From Bacillus sp. SG-1 (GTDB lineage: Bacteria; Bacillota; Bacilli; Bacillales; Bacillaceae_B), in contig NZ_ABCF01000026.1 in NCBI RefSeq assembly GCF_000181495.1, forward strand, positions 1 through 37,491: 37,491 nt of DNA, in the 5' to 3' direction. The notes under the pieces were generated by a model, which was not told where the DNA came from, searched no databases, and worked only from the letters and a program-made list of their open reading frames with translations. Position numbers and translations under genes: made by a program. The stretch's first letter is position 1, and every line of letters begins with the position of its first letter. Below, piece after piece: positions 1 to 7,383 of the stretch.

Positions 1-426
1 TGCATAGAAGACTTTTCACACCCATACAAAGAGATTAATAAAAAGCTAAAACAAATATGCTCCTGTTGATCTTCATAGCGAACTCCACCACAATCTGTTT
101 AATTGGTAAAAAATTGGAATAAAAGTAAAAAAACCACTAATAATTAAACCACTTCTAACAAACACTTGTCAACATAATATTTTAGTCCTCTTTTTTTTAG
201 AGCTTTAAGATGTGATAGAGGGGCAGTCTCTTCGGATTATCGGTGCTTCCCTTAATTGAATAAACCTCACCAACAAATAACTGGCGTTTTGCATTGCAAG
301 GGGAAGCACGTTTTGGCAAATACACGAAACTTAGAGATGAATGGGAACAAAGTAACAAAGAAGTTCCCTTTGTTATAAAAAATAGGAATTAGTGGCAGAA
401 TGGGAACAAAAACCGGAGAATGACCT
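1..426. other. Intergenic, no gene recognised
   Basis: No convincing reading frame is visible on either strand. The stretch is AT-rich. It contains an inverted repeat whose arms lie at 243-253 (GTGCTTCCCTT) and 298-309 (AAGGGGAAGCAC), separated by about 45 bases. A shorter pair, TAACAAAG at 353-360 and CTTTGTTA near 368-375, lies closer to the first gene. These could fold in an upstream leader, but no promoter is clear. An upstream gene may end before the window. Confidence 0.5.
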
Positions 427-939
427 ATGTATTTACTCCTTGTTGTTATTGTTTATATACTATTTGCTTATATTTTTGTAGATTGGAAGCGGTGGGAGGA
501 GTATTATCCAACCATTCAGTATTATTTGATTTGCAATCTGACTTATAATTTTTTATTTTACAATCACACACTGTGGGCATATAAAGCCGTGACAGTCGAA
601 TGGTTAAACCATACCCTCATTGAACTTGCTTTTTCCTTCATAATCCTGCCGGTTGTTTTGATGATTTACCTGAGGTATTATCCGAACGGTAAAAAATCAG
701 TTATTTATATAGCTGCCTGGGTTGCCTACTTTACTTTCCTTGAGTACATCTTTTTTAAAAGGGGACTCTTTGTTTATGATAATGGCTGGGGCGTGGGCTG
801 GTCGTTAGTATTTAATGTCATTTTGTTTGTCATGGTCCGGCTTCATTATAAAAATAAGCTGCTTGCCCTGATCATATCTGTACCACTTATTGCTGTACTG
901 CTGCTGATTTTTCATCCGTCACTCCAAGACCTGAAGTAG
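427..939 (+). CDS. CBO0543-like integral membrane protein, function unknown
   Basis: This 170-residue protein is almost entirely hydrophobic. About five membrane segments are visible, near residues 1-18, 65-83, 92-110, 125-138 and 144-162. Short charged loops carry WKRWEEYYP near residue 20 and YYPNGKK near residue 84. The aromatic-rich composition and length fit the small CBO0543-type membrane proteins common in Bacillaceae; that link is from recall, not from a search. A GGAG motif lies about eight bases before the ATG. The gene is followed after 11 bases by a 32-codon membrane peptide gene, so the two may be co-transcribed. No catalytic motif is visible and no function can be assigned. Confidence 0.75.
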   Translation: MYLLLVVIVYILFAYIFVDWKRWEEYYPTIQYYLICNLTYNFLFYNHTLWAYKAVTVEWLNHTLIELAFSFIILPVVLMIYLRYYPNGKKSVIYIAAWVAYFTFLEYIFFKRGLFVYDNGWGVGWSLVFNVILFVMVRLHYKNKLLALIISVPLIAVLLLIFHPSLQDLK

Positions 940-950
940 AAGGTGTTTTT

Positions 951-1049
951 ATGCCAGACTTAAGCCTCCCGGTGTTTCTAATTTTACTAATAGGAACCTA
1001 TACTTTGATGGGACTTTATTTAAAAAAGCGGAAAGACAAAATGAAATAA
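951..1049 (+). CDS. Small single-span membrane peptide (32 aa)
   Basis: A short frame starts 11 bases after the previous stop and encodes 32 residues. A hydrophobic segment (residues about 6-24, rich in L, I, V, F) is followed by a strongly basic tail, KKRKDKMK. This gives one predicted membrane helix with a positive cytoplasmic C-terminus. The upstream AGAAGGTG sequence, about six bases before the ATG, is a reasonable ribosome binding site. The peptide topology, spacing and binding site support a real gene, although it is very short. Function is unknown; it may act with the larger membrane protein just upstream. Confidence 0.45.
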   Translation: MPDLSLPVFLILLIGTYTLMGLYLKKRKDKMK

Positions 1050-1105
1050 ATAACCCTTGTATTTCCAGGAAAGATTCGGTAAACTATTTCTAATTTATAT
1101 ATCAG

Positions 1106-1330
1106 CGTTGACAGGAATAAGTAGCAGGTCATCTCCCTGTTTCAGAGAGCCGGTGGTGGTGCGAACCGGTATATAGATGAATGTGAATTACCTCCTCGAG
1201 CTTCCTTTGTGAAAATATCAGTAGCAAAGGACGGTTGAACCGTTATGTCTTAGAGTGGAAGAGCAATCTTCAACGAGGGTGGTACCGCGTGCAAAAACCA
1301 CGTCCCTTTTTTGGGATGTGGTTTTTTTAT
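1106..1330 (+). promoter_or_regulatory. T-box leader of tyrS (Tyr UAC specifier)
   Basis: The leader has the full T-box layout. An AGAGA K-turn-type motif at about 1144-1149 is followed by a GC-rich hairpin. The likely specifier TAC (Tyr) lies at 1189-1191. The conserved T-box AGGGTGGTACCGCG lies at 1276-1289, whose TGGT can pair with an uncharged tRNA ending in ACCA, as tRNA-Tyr does. A terminator follows: CCACGTCCC at about 1298-1306 pairs with GGGATGTGG and precedes a T-run ending near 1328. Uncharged tRNA-Tyr would stabilise the antiterminator and switch on tyrS, as known for this RNA class. The specifier assignment is my reading and agrees with the gene downstream. Confidence 0.93.
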
Positions 1331-1360
1331 TTTTAAAAGATAATTAAGGAGGAGAACAGG

Positions 1361-2608
1361 ATGGCAGATTGGATGAAAGACCTGAATGATGACCAGTTTA
1401 AAGAAGTAGAAAGGCAGTTCGAAATCTATGCCGGCGGTGCACAGGAAATCATTCCGGAAGCCGGCCTGAAGCAAAAGATCGCGAAATCAATCAAGACAAA
1501 TACACCGTTGAAAATCAAGCTGGGGCTGGACCCCTCCGCGCCCGACGTGCATATTGGCCATACAGTGGTTCTAAACAAAATGAGGCAGTTTCAGCAAAAC
1601 GGACACATTGTTCAGTTGATTATCGGTGATTTCACAGGAAAAATCGGGGATCCCACCGGGAAATCGGCAGCGAGGAAGCAGCTGACGGATGAAGAAGTGA
1701 AGCATAATGCGCAAACGTATTTTGAACAGTTCGGCAAAGTACTCGATAAGGAGAAAGTCGAGCTCTTTTACAATTCGAAGTGGCTGAAAAATTTGAACCT
1801 CGAGGATGTCATTCATCTGGCGGGCAGTATCACGGTGGCAAGACTCCTTGAGCGGAATGACTTTTCAGAAAGGCTGGCAGCAGGAAAACCGATCTCACTC
1901 CATGAGTTCTTCTACCCGTTGATGCAAGGATACGATTCGGTCGTCCTGGAAAGTGATATAGAACTTGGCGGTACTGATCAGCATTTCAATGTCCTGATGG
2001 GACGCGGCCTGCAGGAGCACTATGGAAAAGAAAAGCAGGTGGTCATGATGCTGCCGCTGCTGGAAGGTCTTGATGGAAAAGAAAAAATGTCCAAGTCGAA
2101 ACATAATTACATCGGCATTGATGAAGCCCCTAGCGAGATGTTCGGCAAAACGATGTCCATCCCGGATGAACTGATGATGAAATACTTCGAACTGGCCACA
2201 GATTTATCCCTTGAAGAAAAGAACAGTATCGGAGAAAATCTTGAAAACGGCACCCTTCACCCTCGGGATGCGAAAATGCTGCTGGGGCGCACCCTCGTCA
2301 GGATGTACCATAGTGAAGAAGCAGCAGAAAAAGCTCAGACCCAATTCAAAGCTGTCTTTCAAAAGGGGGCAGTTCCAGAAGATATCCCTGTTGTTCACTG
2401 GAATAAGAGTCGGGAGATTTCTGTTGTGGAGCTTCTGGTGGAATTGAAAATGATGAAATCAAAAAGTGAGGCCCGCCGAATGATTGGAAACGGTGGAGTG
2501 AAAATCAATGGCAGCAAGGTGGAGGATCCTGCTCTTGAGGTATCCCTCGCAGATGGCCTGATCCTCAATGTCGGCAAGCGTAAATTTACCAAAATCAAGC
2601 TGGATTAA
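1361..2608 (+). CDS. tyrS: Tyrosyl-tRNA synthetase, type 2 (TyrZ-like)
   Basis: This class I synthetase activates tyrosine with ATP and charges tRNA-Tyr in the cytoplasm. The 415-residue length is normal. The HIGH signature is at residues 64-67 (within [10 protein letters not shown]), the GGTDQ tyrosine-pocket motif at 203-207 and KMSKS at 242-246. An S4-type RNA-binding domain occupies about residues 350-415. The sequence around HIGH resembles the TyrZ-type (type 2) enzymes rather than the B. subtilis TyrS type, by recall. The ATG follows an AAGGAGGAG site. Expression is almost certainly controlled by the Tyr T-box directly upstream. The gene is complete and no key residue is missing. Confidence 0.96.
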   Translation: MADWMKDLNDDQFKEVERQFEIYAGGAQEIIPEAGLKQKIAKSIKTNTPLKIKLGLDPSAPDVHIGHTVVLNKMRQFQQNGHIVQLIIGDFTGKIGDPTGKSAARKQLTDEEVKHNAQTYFEQFGKVLDKEKVELFYNSKWLKNLNLEDVIHLAGSITVARLLERNDFSERLAAGKPISLHEFFYPLMQGYDSVVLESDIELGGTDQHFNVLMGRGLQEHYGKEKQVVMMLPLLEGLDGKEKMSKSKHNYIGIDEAPSEMFGKTMSIPDELMMKYFELATDLSLEEKNSIGENLENGTLHPRDAKMLLGRTLVRMYHSEEAAEKAQTQFKAVFQKGAVPEDIPVVHWNKSREISVVELLVELKMMKSKSEARRMIGNGGVKINGSKVEDPALEVSLADGLILNVGKRKFTKIKLD

Positions 2609-2637
2609 AAAAGTTTTTTAAAAGAATTGGTAATTCA

Positions 2638-2666
2638 TGTTTAAGTGGAAGATTGCTGGGTATAAT
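2638..2666 (+). promoter_or_regulatory. Candidate promoter for the cold-shock gene
   Basis: A perfect TATAAT lies at 2661-2666, about 60 bases before the cold-shock start. The sequence 17 bases further upstream (TGTTTA, 2638-2643) is a poor -35 match, so the call rests on the -10 box and its position between tyrS and the csp gene. A transcript from here would have a leader of roughly 55 bases. Confidence 0.35.
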
Positions 2667-2726
2667 AAGTTAAGTAAGATACTATAACGAAATATTTGTT
2701 TTGTTACAATAGGAGGAAAATGAAAA

Positions 2727-2927
2727 ATGGAACATGGTAAAGTAAAATGGTTTAACAGTGAAAAAGGCTTTGGATTCATCGAGCGCGAAGGCGGAGACGA
2801 TGTATTCGTACACTTCTCAGCAATCCAAGGAGAAGGCTACAAATCGTTAGACGAAGGTCAAGAAGTTACTTTCGATATCGAAGAAGGCCAACGCGGTCCT
2901 CAAGCGACAAACGTGCAAAAAGCCTAA
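2727..2927 (+). CDS. Cold-shock protein, CspD-like RNA chaperone
   Basis: This 66-residue single cold-shock domain protein binds single-stranded RNA and DNA and is thought to melt mRNA structure. RNP1 (KGFGFIE, residues 13-19) and RNP2 (VFVHF, residues 26-30) are both intact. Length and sequence match the B. subtilis CspB/CspC/CspD group, closest by eye to CspD. It is monocistronic, with its own likely promoter and a strong terminator. The AGGAGG site is about ten bases from this ATG. A second, out-of-frame ATG at 2720 sits closer to it and opens a six-codon frame ending at 2740 that overlaps the csp start. Confidence 0.96.
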   Translation: MEHGKVKWFNSEKGFGFIEREGGDDVFVHFSAIQGEGYKSLDEGQEVTFDIEEGQRGPQATNVQKA

Positions 2928-2945
2928 TAATGATTCAACCGATAA

Positions 2946-2979
2946 AAACAAGCTCTCTGTTCTGAGAGCTTGTTTTTTT
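2946..2979 (+). terminator. Rho-independent terminator of the csp gene
   Basis: AACAAGCTCTC pairs with GAGAGCTTGTT around a short TGTTCT loop, followed by a run of T residues. Confidence 0.93.
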
Positions 2980-3137
2980 GTATTATTAACCAAAATGGTT
3001 AATAGGGAGAGAGAGTCTGCATCTTCTTAAAATGAAGTCTCGCGCTATCCATGTCACCATTTGCAATACTCCCTGCCAAGAAACGGGTGTCTCATAAAAC
3101 CAAACTGGGTAATTAAGTGAAAAAAGGCGGTGCCAGT

Positions 3138-3677
3138 ATGATTGAATTACAGTATTTCACAGAAGAGGACTTTGATCAGCTGATTGGCTGGTTCGACTCC
3201 AAGCGGGAATATATTCAGTGGGGAGGCGGCGGGTTTGGTTACCCGCTGACTCGCAGCAAACTCCATACACATATAGAAGGAGCAAATGAACAAGACAGTA
3301 AAAAGCTTATATATAAGGTAGTAGAAACAGATTCGGGTAAAGCGGTCGGTCATATTTCACTAGAGAGCATCGACAGGGAAAACCGCTCAGCCAGGGTTTG
3401 CCGGGTGTTGGTCGGCGAGGACTCTATGCGCGGAAAAGGCGTCGGAGAAGCAATGATGAATGAAATATTAAAGGTTGCCTTCAATCAACATAAATTCCAC
3501 AGAGTCAGCCTGGGGGTTTATGACTTTAACCATTCAGCGATTAAGTGCTATGAAAAGGCAGGCTTTCAGAGAGAAGGATTGAAGCGTGATGTCCAACGGT
3601 ATGAGGAGGAGTATTGGAGCTTGTGGGAGATGAGTATCCTGGAAGATGAATGGAATAAAAAAGTAGACATATTATAA
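3138..3677 (+). CDS. GNAT family N-acetyltransferase
   Basis: This 179-residue protein is a GNAT acetyltransferase, which moves an acetyl group from acetyl-CoA to an amine. The acetyl-CoA loop is visible as RGKGVG at residues 98-103, after the beta-strand VCRVLVG. The C-terminal part carries the usual N-x3-A...YEKAGF pattern at about residues 131-143. The fold resembles RimJ/RimL-type enzymes, but the substrate cannot be predicted. I chose the ATG at 3138 over an upstream GTG at 3117 because AAGGCGGTG sits at the right distance before it. It stands alone between the csp terminator and the ypuA-like gene. Confidence 0.87.
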   Translation: MIELQYFTEEDFDQLIGWFDSKREYIQWGGGGFGYPLTRSKLHTHIEGANEQDSKKLIYKVVETDSGKAVGHISLESIDRENRSARVCRVLVGEDSMRGKGVGEAMMNEILKVAFNQHKFHRVSLGVYDFNHSAIKCYEKAGFQREGLKRDVQRYEEEYWSLWEMSILEDEWNKKVDIL

Positions 3678-3736
3678 GAGTAAAGTGATATGATGTTCCT
3701 GTAAGATATCTTTTAAGAAGAAGGAGAACTAATTGA

Positions 3737-4657
3737 ATGATGAAGCAATGGAGTAAGATCGCTTTAATTCTTGCAGTCTTTTTTGGTCTAATTGCAAACA
3801 GTACAGTCATGGCAGCCGATAATGAAAAGAACACAGATAGCATAAATGAAAAGTTTGGACTTCCGATCGTCGTCCTGGGGGAATCCCTGTCTGAAGCTCA
3901 AAAAGAAGAAGTAAGGAAGGCCCTTGAAGTGGACGACCCTGAAATGGTTGAAGAGATTACAGTAACAGGTGAAGATCTGGCACGATATATCCAAGGTGAA
4001 GACCGCAACGCGAGAATGTTTTCATCCGCCAAAATTACAAGAAAAGAAAAAGGAGAAGGCCTACTCATCGAAAGAGCCACTCCCGGCAATATAACGGAAG
4101 TAACCGATGAGATGTATGCCAACGCGTTGTTGACTGCAGGAGTCGAGGATGCGACGGTCGTTGTGGCTTCCCCGATCAAGGTTAGCGGCCACTCTGCGCT
4201 GACGGGCATTTATAAAGCCTATGAAGTCAGCGGTGAGAAGCTGGATACAGTCAGGATGGAAGTCGCCAATGAAGAGCTTGGCATCGCTACAGAACTGGCA
4301 AAAGAAGAAGGCATGGACCAAGAGAAGGTCAGTGAACTTCTGACAGAAATAAAAAAACAGATTGCAGAACAGAATCCAGCCACAAAAGAAGATGTAGAGC
4401 GGATCGTGAATGAGCAGCTGCAGAAGCTGAATATCGAACTGAGTCCTGAAGACCGCCAGCTGCTGATTGACTTATTTGAAAAAATGAGAAATCTCGATAT
4501 CAATTTCGATAATGTAAAAAGCCAGCTTGAAGATATCTCAAATGATATCAAACAGAGATTAGAAGAGGTTGTCGGTGAAGAAGGAAAAGGATTTTTACAA
4601 GGAGTCCTCGACTTTTTCCGTAACCTGTTTCAATCAATCGCCGATATGTTTAAATAA
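3737..4657 (+). CDS. ypuA: Secreted DUF1002 protein, YpuA-like
   Basis: The 306-residue protein starts with a clear signal peptide, with probable cleavage after VMA near residue 26, so it is exported. The body matches the DUF1002 family typified by B. subtilis YpuA (about 290 residues), whose function is not established. The C-terminal third is charged and helical, with EDVERIVNEQLQKLN-type heptads suggesting a coiled coil, and ends in a hydrophobic FLQGVLDFFRNLFQ stretch. An AGAAGGAGA site precedes the start; the ATG at 3740 is an alternative. It has its own terminator. In B. subtilis ypuA responds to cell-envelope stress regulators; nothing in this window shows that here. Confidence 0.85.
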   Translation: MMKQWSKIALILAVFFGLIANSTVMAADNEKNTDSINEKFGLPIVVLGESLSEAQKEEVRKALEVDDPEMVEEITVTGEDLARYIQGEDRNARMFSSAKITRKEKGEGLLIERATPGNITEVTDEMYANALLTAGVEDATVVVASPIKVSGHSALTGIYKAYEVSGEKLDTVRMEVANEELGIATELAKEEGMDQEKVSELLTEIKKQIAEQNPATKEDVERIVNEQLQKLNIELSPEDRQLLIDLFEKMRNLDINFDNVKSQLEDISNDIKQRLEEVVGEEGKGFLQGVLDFFRNLFQSIADMFK

Positions 4658-4665
4658 GATTTATT

Positions 4666-4699
4666 AAAATCCGGAGAGAATTCTTCCGGATTTTTTTTT
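4666..4699 (+). terminator. Terminator of the ypuA-like gene
   Basis: AATCCGGA(A/G)GA-type arms at about 4668-4677 and 4683-4692 form a hairpin, followed by nine T residues. Confidence 0.92.
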
Positions 4700-4700
4700 G

Positions 4701-4870
4701 GTCGCTCATCTTGATTTGAAAAAAGACCGGGTCAAAAGCTCTCATAGGCCATGTCGAATTGAAAAAAGAAAGAATCCACCGGGTCAAAAGCGCCGATAGC
4801 CCGTGTCGAATTGGAAAAGGAAGAAATCGACCGTGTCAAAATCGCCCATAGACCCCGTCAATTTAAAAAA
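4701..4870. repeat. Tandem repeat, 52-bp period, about three copies
   Basis: Three units begin at 4726, 4778 and 4830, giving a period of exactly 52 bases. Each has a CCGGGTCAAAA-like block (CCGTGTCAAAA in the third) and, about 24 bases later, a second related block, CCATGTCGAATT, CCCGTGTCGAATT or CCCCGTCAATTT. A CC..GTC.AA motif therefore recurs six times. AAAAAAGAA-type purine runs separate the units. A partial unit may precede at 4701-4724. It fills the gap between the ypuA terminator and the permease gene and shows no open frame. Confidence 0.85.
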
Positions 4871-4967
4871 GAATACTTGCAAACCGAACCCCCCGAAAAA
4901 AGAAACACTATTTCCAATTGCTTAAATTTTACAAAAACATTACAATGTTTACGAAAGGGGGATGGGA

Positions 4968-6950
4968 ATGAAGAGTAAATTATACTTTCTATTGAAAGTG
5001 CCTTTTTATTATTTCCTGGGGATCGTCGGCATTGTGTTTGTGAGTATAGCTCCTCATGCGTTCAAGGAGAGAGGGATATATAATGGAATCGGCTACTTGG
5101 AAGAGTTCTTCAAGTTTGCTGTTTCATTGCCAAAAAAAGAAACGTGGTTCTATATGTACAAGGGGTATGAGGTCGATGTCATTGAGACGCTGCTGGAACC
5201 TTATTATTATTCTTTGCAGATACTGTTCGGTGCATTAGGAGCTGGACTGGGACTGGCATTGATTCTTACCTATTTCACTGTGCTGATGCCGAAATGGCTG
5301 ATGTCGCCGATAAAAAAGTCATTAGGATTCCTCGAGACGGTTCCAGACTTGATGGTGGCCTTTCTGCTGCAGTTGTTCATTGTCTTTTTCTACAAAACAT
5401 TCGGTGTCGAGTTAATGCTTTTTACCGCATTGGGGGAGGAAAAAGTGTACCTTGCCCCGATTATCACACTATCTATTATTCCGATGTTATCATTCTACCG
5501 AATCCTTCTGCTATTGACGGAGGAGGAACTTCTGAAGACTCACGTAGACTTCGCGCGGAGTAAAGGGATGGGGAAGACCAAGATCCTGAGGTCCTATGTA
5601 ATAAAAAATATTTCTCCAAGTGTTTTCTATCACGGGAAAATCATCATATGGGGATTGTTATCAAGCTTGTTCATCATTGAAACGGTTTTTAATATGAGGG
5701 GAATCACCTATTATATTGTGGCCGATTTCAGGCCTATCACCGTAGCCGCCGCACTTATCATGATTTATACACCATTTTTCTTCCTCTATCAAATTATCTA
5801 TACATGGCTCAGAACCGAGGATATAGAAGATCACTCAAAATATAAAAAAGATCGTTCGCCGTTTCTGGAGTGGAAGATTTGGGGTTACATTGCGATGCTC
5901 TGGAGATTATTCTTGCAGCATATGAAAAATCCCAAGTTTGCCATTGGATTTCTGGCGTTATTTGGCATGATTACGTACAGTATCCTTTATACCATTTTCG
6001 CAAAAGTACCGGTCGATCAGATCATTTGGCTGCGGGATGATAACGGGAAACTGATCAGTGCCCCTCCGCATAAGCCATCAGAACTTATGATCCTGGGCTC
6101 AGATTACTACGGTTATAGCATCTTAGATCAATTGATCGTCGGGGCTAAGTACACGCTGATTTTTGCACTGATTGTGGCAATATTTAGGGTGATTCTAGGG
6201 TTCTATCTGTCAGTCTACTATCACTTTTACCTTAACGAATACAGAAAGAATTGGATGACGAGGATTGTGGATTCTATCCACTTCCTGCCGTTGAGTATCA
6301 TCGCTTATCTATTGTTAAGACCTGTATTATGGCAGGATCCGTTCGCGGCGATTGAATATTCGATGATGGAGAAGCTGTTATTCGAGGCCTTTATATTGAC
6401 GATTCTTGTCATTCCGTTGACGACCGTTTTGATCGGGAATGAGATGAGGGAGTTGTCGAAAAATGAATTCATTCTGAATGCAAAGCTAATGGGCGGGAGC
6501 AACAGACATATCTTATGGACCCACCTGTTTCCGCACCTGGCACCAAGGCTGTTCATTCTGTTTGGACAGCAATTTATTCAGGTCCTGTTTATTCTTGTTC
6601 ATCTGGGGTTATTTCATTTATTCCTTGGGGGCACGATTGTGACTAGAGGAGATATGCCGGATCCGCCTAAAACGTCGACCTTTGAATGGTCGGGATTGAT
6701 AAGTTCAACGAAAAATGCGCTGATGACTGGTAATTACTCGATTGTTCTGGCGCCATTGGCGGCTTTCATGATCTCTATCATTGCCATGCAGCTGATTGTG
6801 CAGGGAGTGAAGGAAATTCAGCAGAAAAAAGTCGGGGTGAATGTGTTCAAGCGGAAGCGGAAGAAAGAAAAAGTAGTGAAAGGAAAAACAGCCCAGCCAC
6901 AGCCGGCAGACTTTGTCCTCTCTCCTTCAAAAGCAGTTGATCATCACTAA
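4968..6950 (+). CDS. Fused two-domain Opp/Dpp-type ABC permease
   Basis: The 660-residue protein combines two ABC permease domains. The N-terminal half is OppB-like, with its EAA loop around FARSKGMGKTKILRSY (nucleotides about 5550-5600). The C-terminal half is OppC-like, with its EAA loop around NAKLMGGSNRHILWTHLFPHL (about 6475-6535). At least ten membrane segments are evident, and a basic tail rich in KRKRKKEK follows the last. In known peptide/nickel importers these halves are separate proteins working with two ATPases and a binding protein; none is nearby. The ATG at 4968 is preferred over 4962, because AAAGGGGG abuts the first and is well spaced from the second. Substrate unknown; peptide transport is an inference. 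Confidence 0.82.
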   Translation: MKSKLYFLLKVPFYYFLGIVGIVFVSIAPHAFKERGIYNGIGYLEEFFKFAVSLPKKETWFYMYKGYEVDVIETLLEPYYYSLQILFGALGAGLGLALILTYFTVLMPKWLMSPIKKSLGFLETVPDLMVAFLLQLFIVFFYKTFGVELMLFTALGEEKVYLAPIITLSIIPMLSFYRILLLLTEEELLKTHVDFARSKGMGKTKILRSYVIKNISPSVFYHGKIIIWGLLSSLFIIETVFNMRGITYYIVADFRPITVAAALIMIYTPFFFLYQIIYTWLRTEDIEDHSKYKKDRSPFLEWKIWGYIAMLWRLFLQHMKNPKFAIGFLALFGMITYSILYTIFAKVPVDQIIWLRDDNGKLISAPPHKPSELMILGSDYYGYSILDQLIVGAKYTLIFALIVAIFRVILGFYLSVYYHFYLNEYRKNWMTRIVDSIHFLPLSIIAYLLLRPVLWQDPFAAIEYSMMEKLLFEAFILTILVIPLTTVLIGNEMRELSKNEFILNAKLMGGSNRHILWTHLFPHLAPRLFILFGQQFIQVLFILVHLGLFHLFLGGTIVTRGDMPDPPKTSTFEWSGLISSTKNALMTGNYSIVLAPLAAFMISIIAMQLIVQGVKEIQQKKVGVNVFKRKRKKEKVVKGKTAQPQPADFVLSPSKAVDHH

Positions 6951-6954
6951 AGGA

Positions 6955-6986
6955 AACCCGCTGTTCATGGGACACAGCGGGTTCTT
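6955..6986. terminator. Hairpin between convergent genes, likely bidirectional terminator
   Basis: AACCCGCTG (6955-6963) and CAGCGGGTT (6975-6983) form a perfect 9-bp stem. It lies between the permease stop and the end of the convergent lipoprotein frame. T-rich tracts are weak on both sides. Confidence 0.7.
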
Positions 6987-6991
6987 CCATT

Positions 6992-7231
6992 CTACTCTTC
7001 TTCAGATGGTTCTTCATCAAGATCCAGCTCTTCAGGGGCAGCATCTGAACCTTCATCATCATCGAAGTTATCTGCTTCCGCACGAGGATCATCTTGACCG
7101 GCTGCATCGACAACTTCTGTACCTTCTTCGGCTTCTTCAACTTCGGGAGGCTTTTCTTCATATCCTCTGCATTATGAAAGCAGGATACTGAAGCAAAGGG
7201 GAAATGCCAAATGCAATACCCTCATTTTCAT
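6992..7231 (-). pseudogene. Small acidic lipoprotein interrupted by one in-frame stop
   Basis: Read on the minus strand from the ATG at 7231, preceded by AAAGAGGAG, the frame gives MKMRVLHLAFPLCFSILLS, then TAA (7172-7174). It continues in the same frame as CRGYEEKPPEVEEAEEG... to a TAG at 6992-6994. Without the stop it would be about 79 residues: a lipoprotein signal peptide with lipobox LLS-x-C, then an extremely Asp/Glu-rich tail (ending LDLDEEPSEEE). The stop falls exactly on the residue before the lipid-modified Cys; TCA (Ser) to TAA needs one base. This looks like a recent nonsense mutation, or a sequencing error in a live gene. The family is not recognised. Confidence 0.72.
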
Positions 7232-7383
7232 GCCATCACTCCTCTTTAAAAAGATATGTTTTATTTGATTTCATCCTTGAGAATTCAAGTTGAACGATTT
7301 TAAAAAACTATGATTTCTTCCCAAAGTATCTTAAAATAGAAAAGCTGATATTCACCTATCAAATACATAAGGGGGATGAAACG

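Noticed and set aside
1106..1111. TTGACA as a -35 box in the tyrS leader
   Set aside because: No -10 box follows at suitable spacing and the position is within the likely T-box stem I region; it is probably coincidental.
6847..7161. 104-codon minus-strand frame with M- and K-rich translation
   Set aside because: It is the wrong frame of the acidic lipoprotein gene at 6992-7231 and runs into the permease gene.
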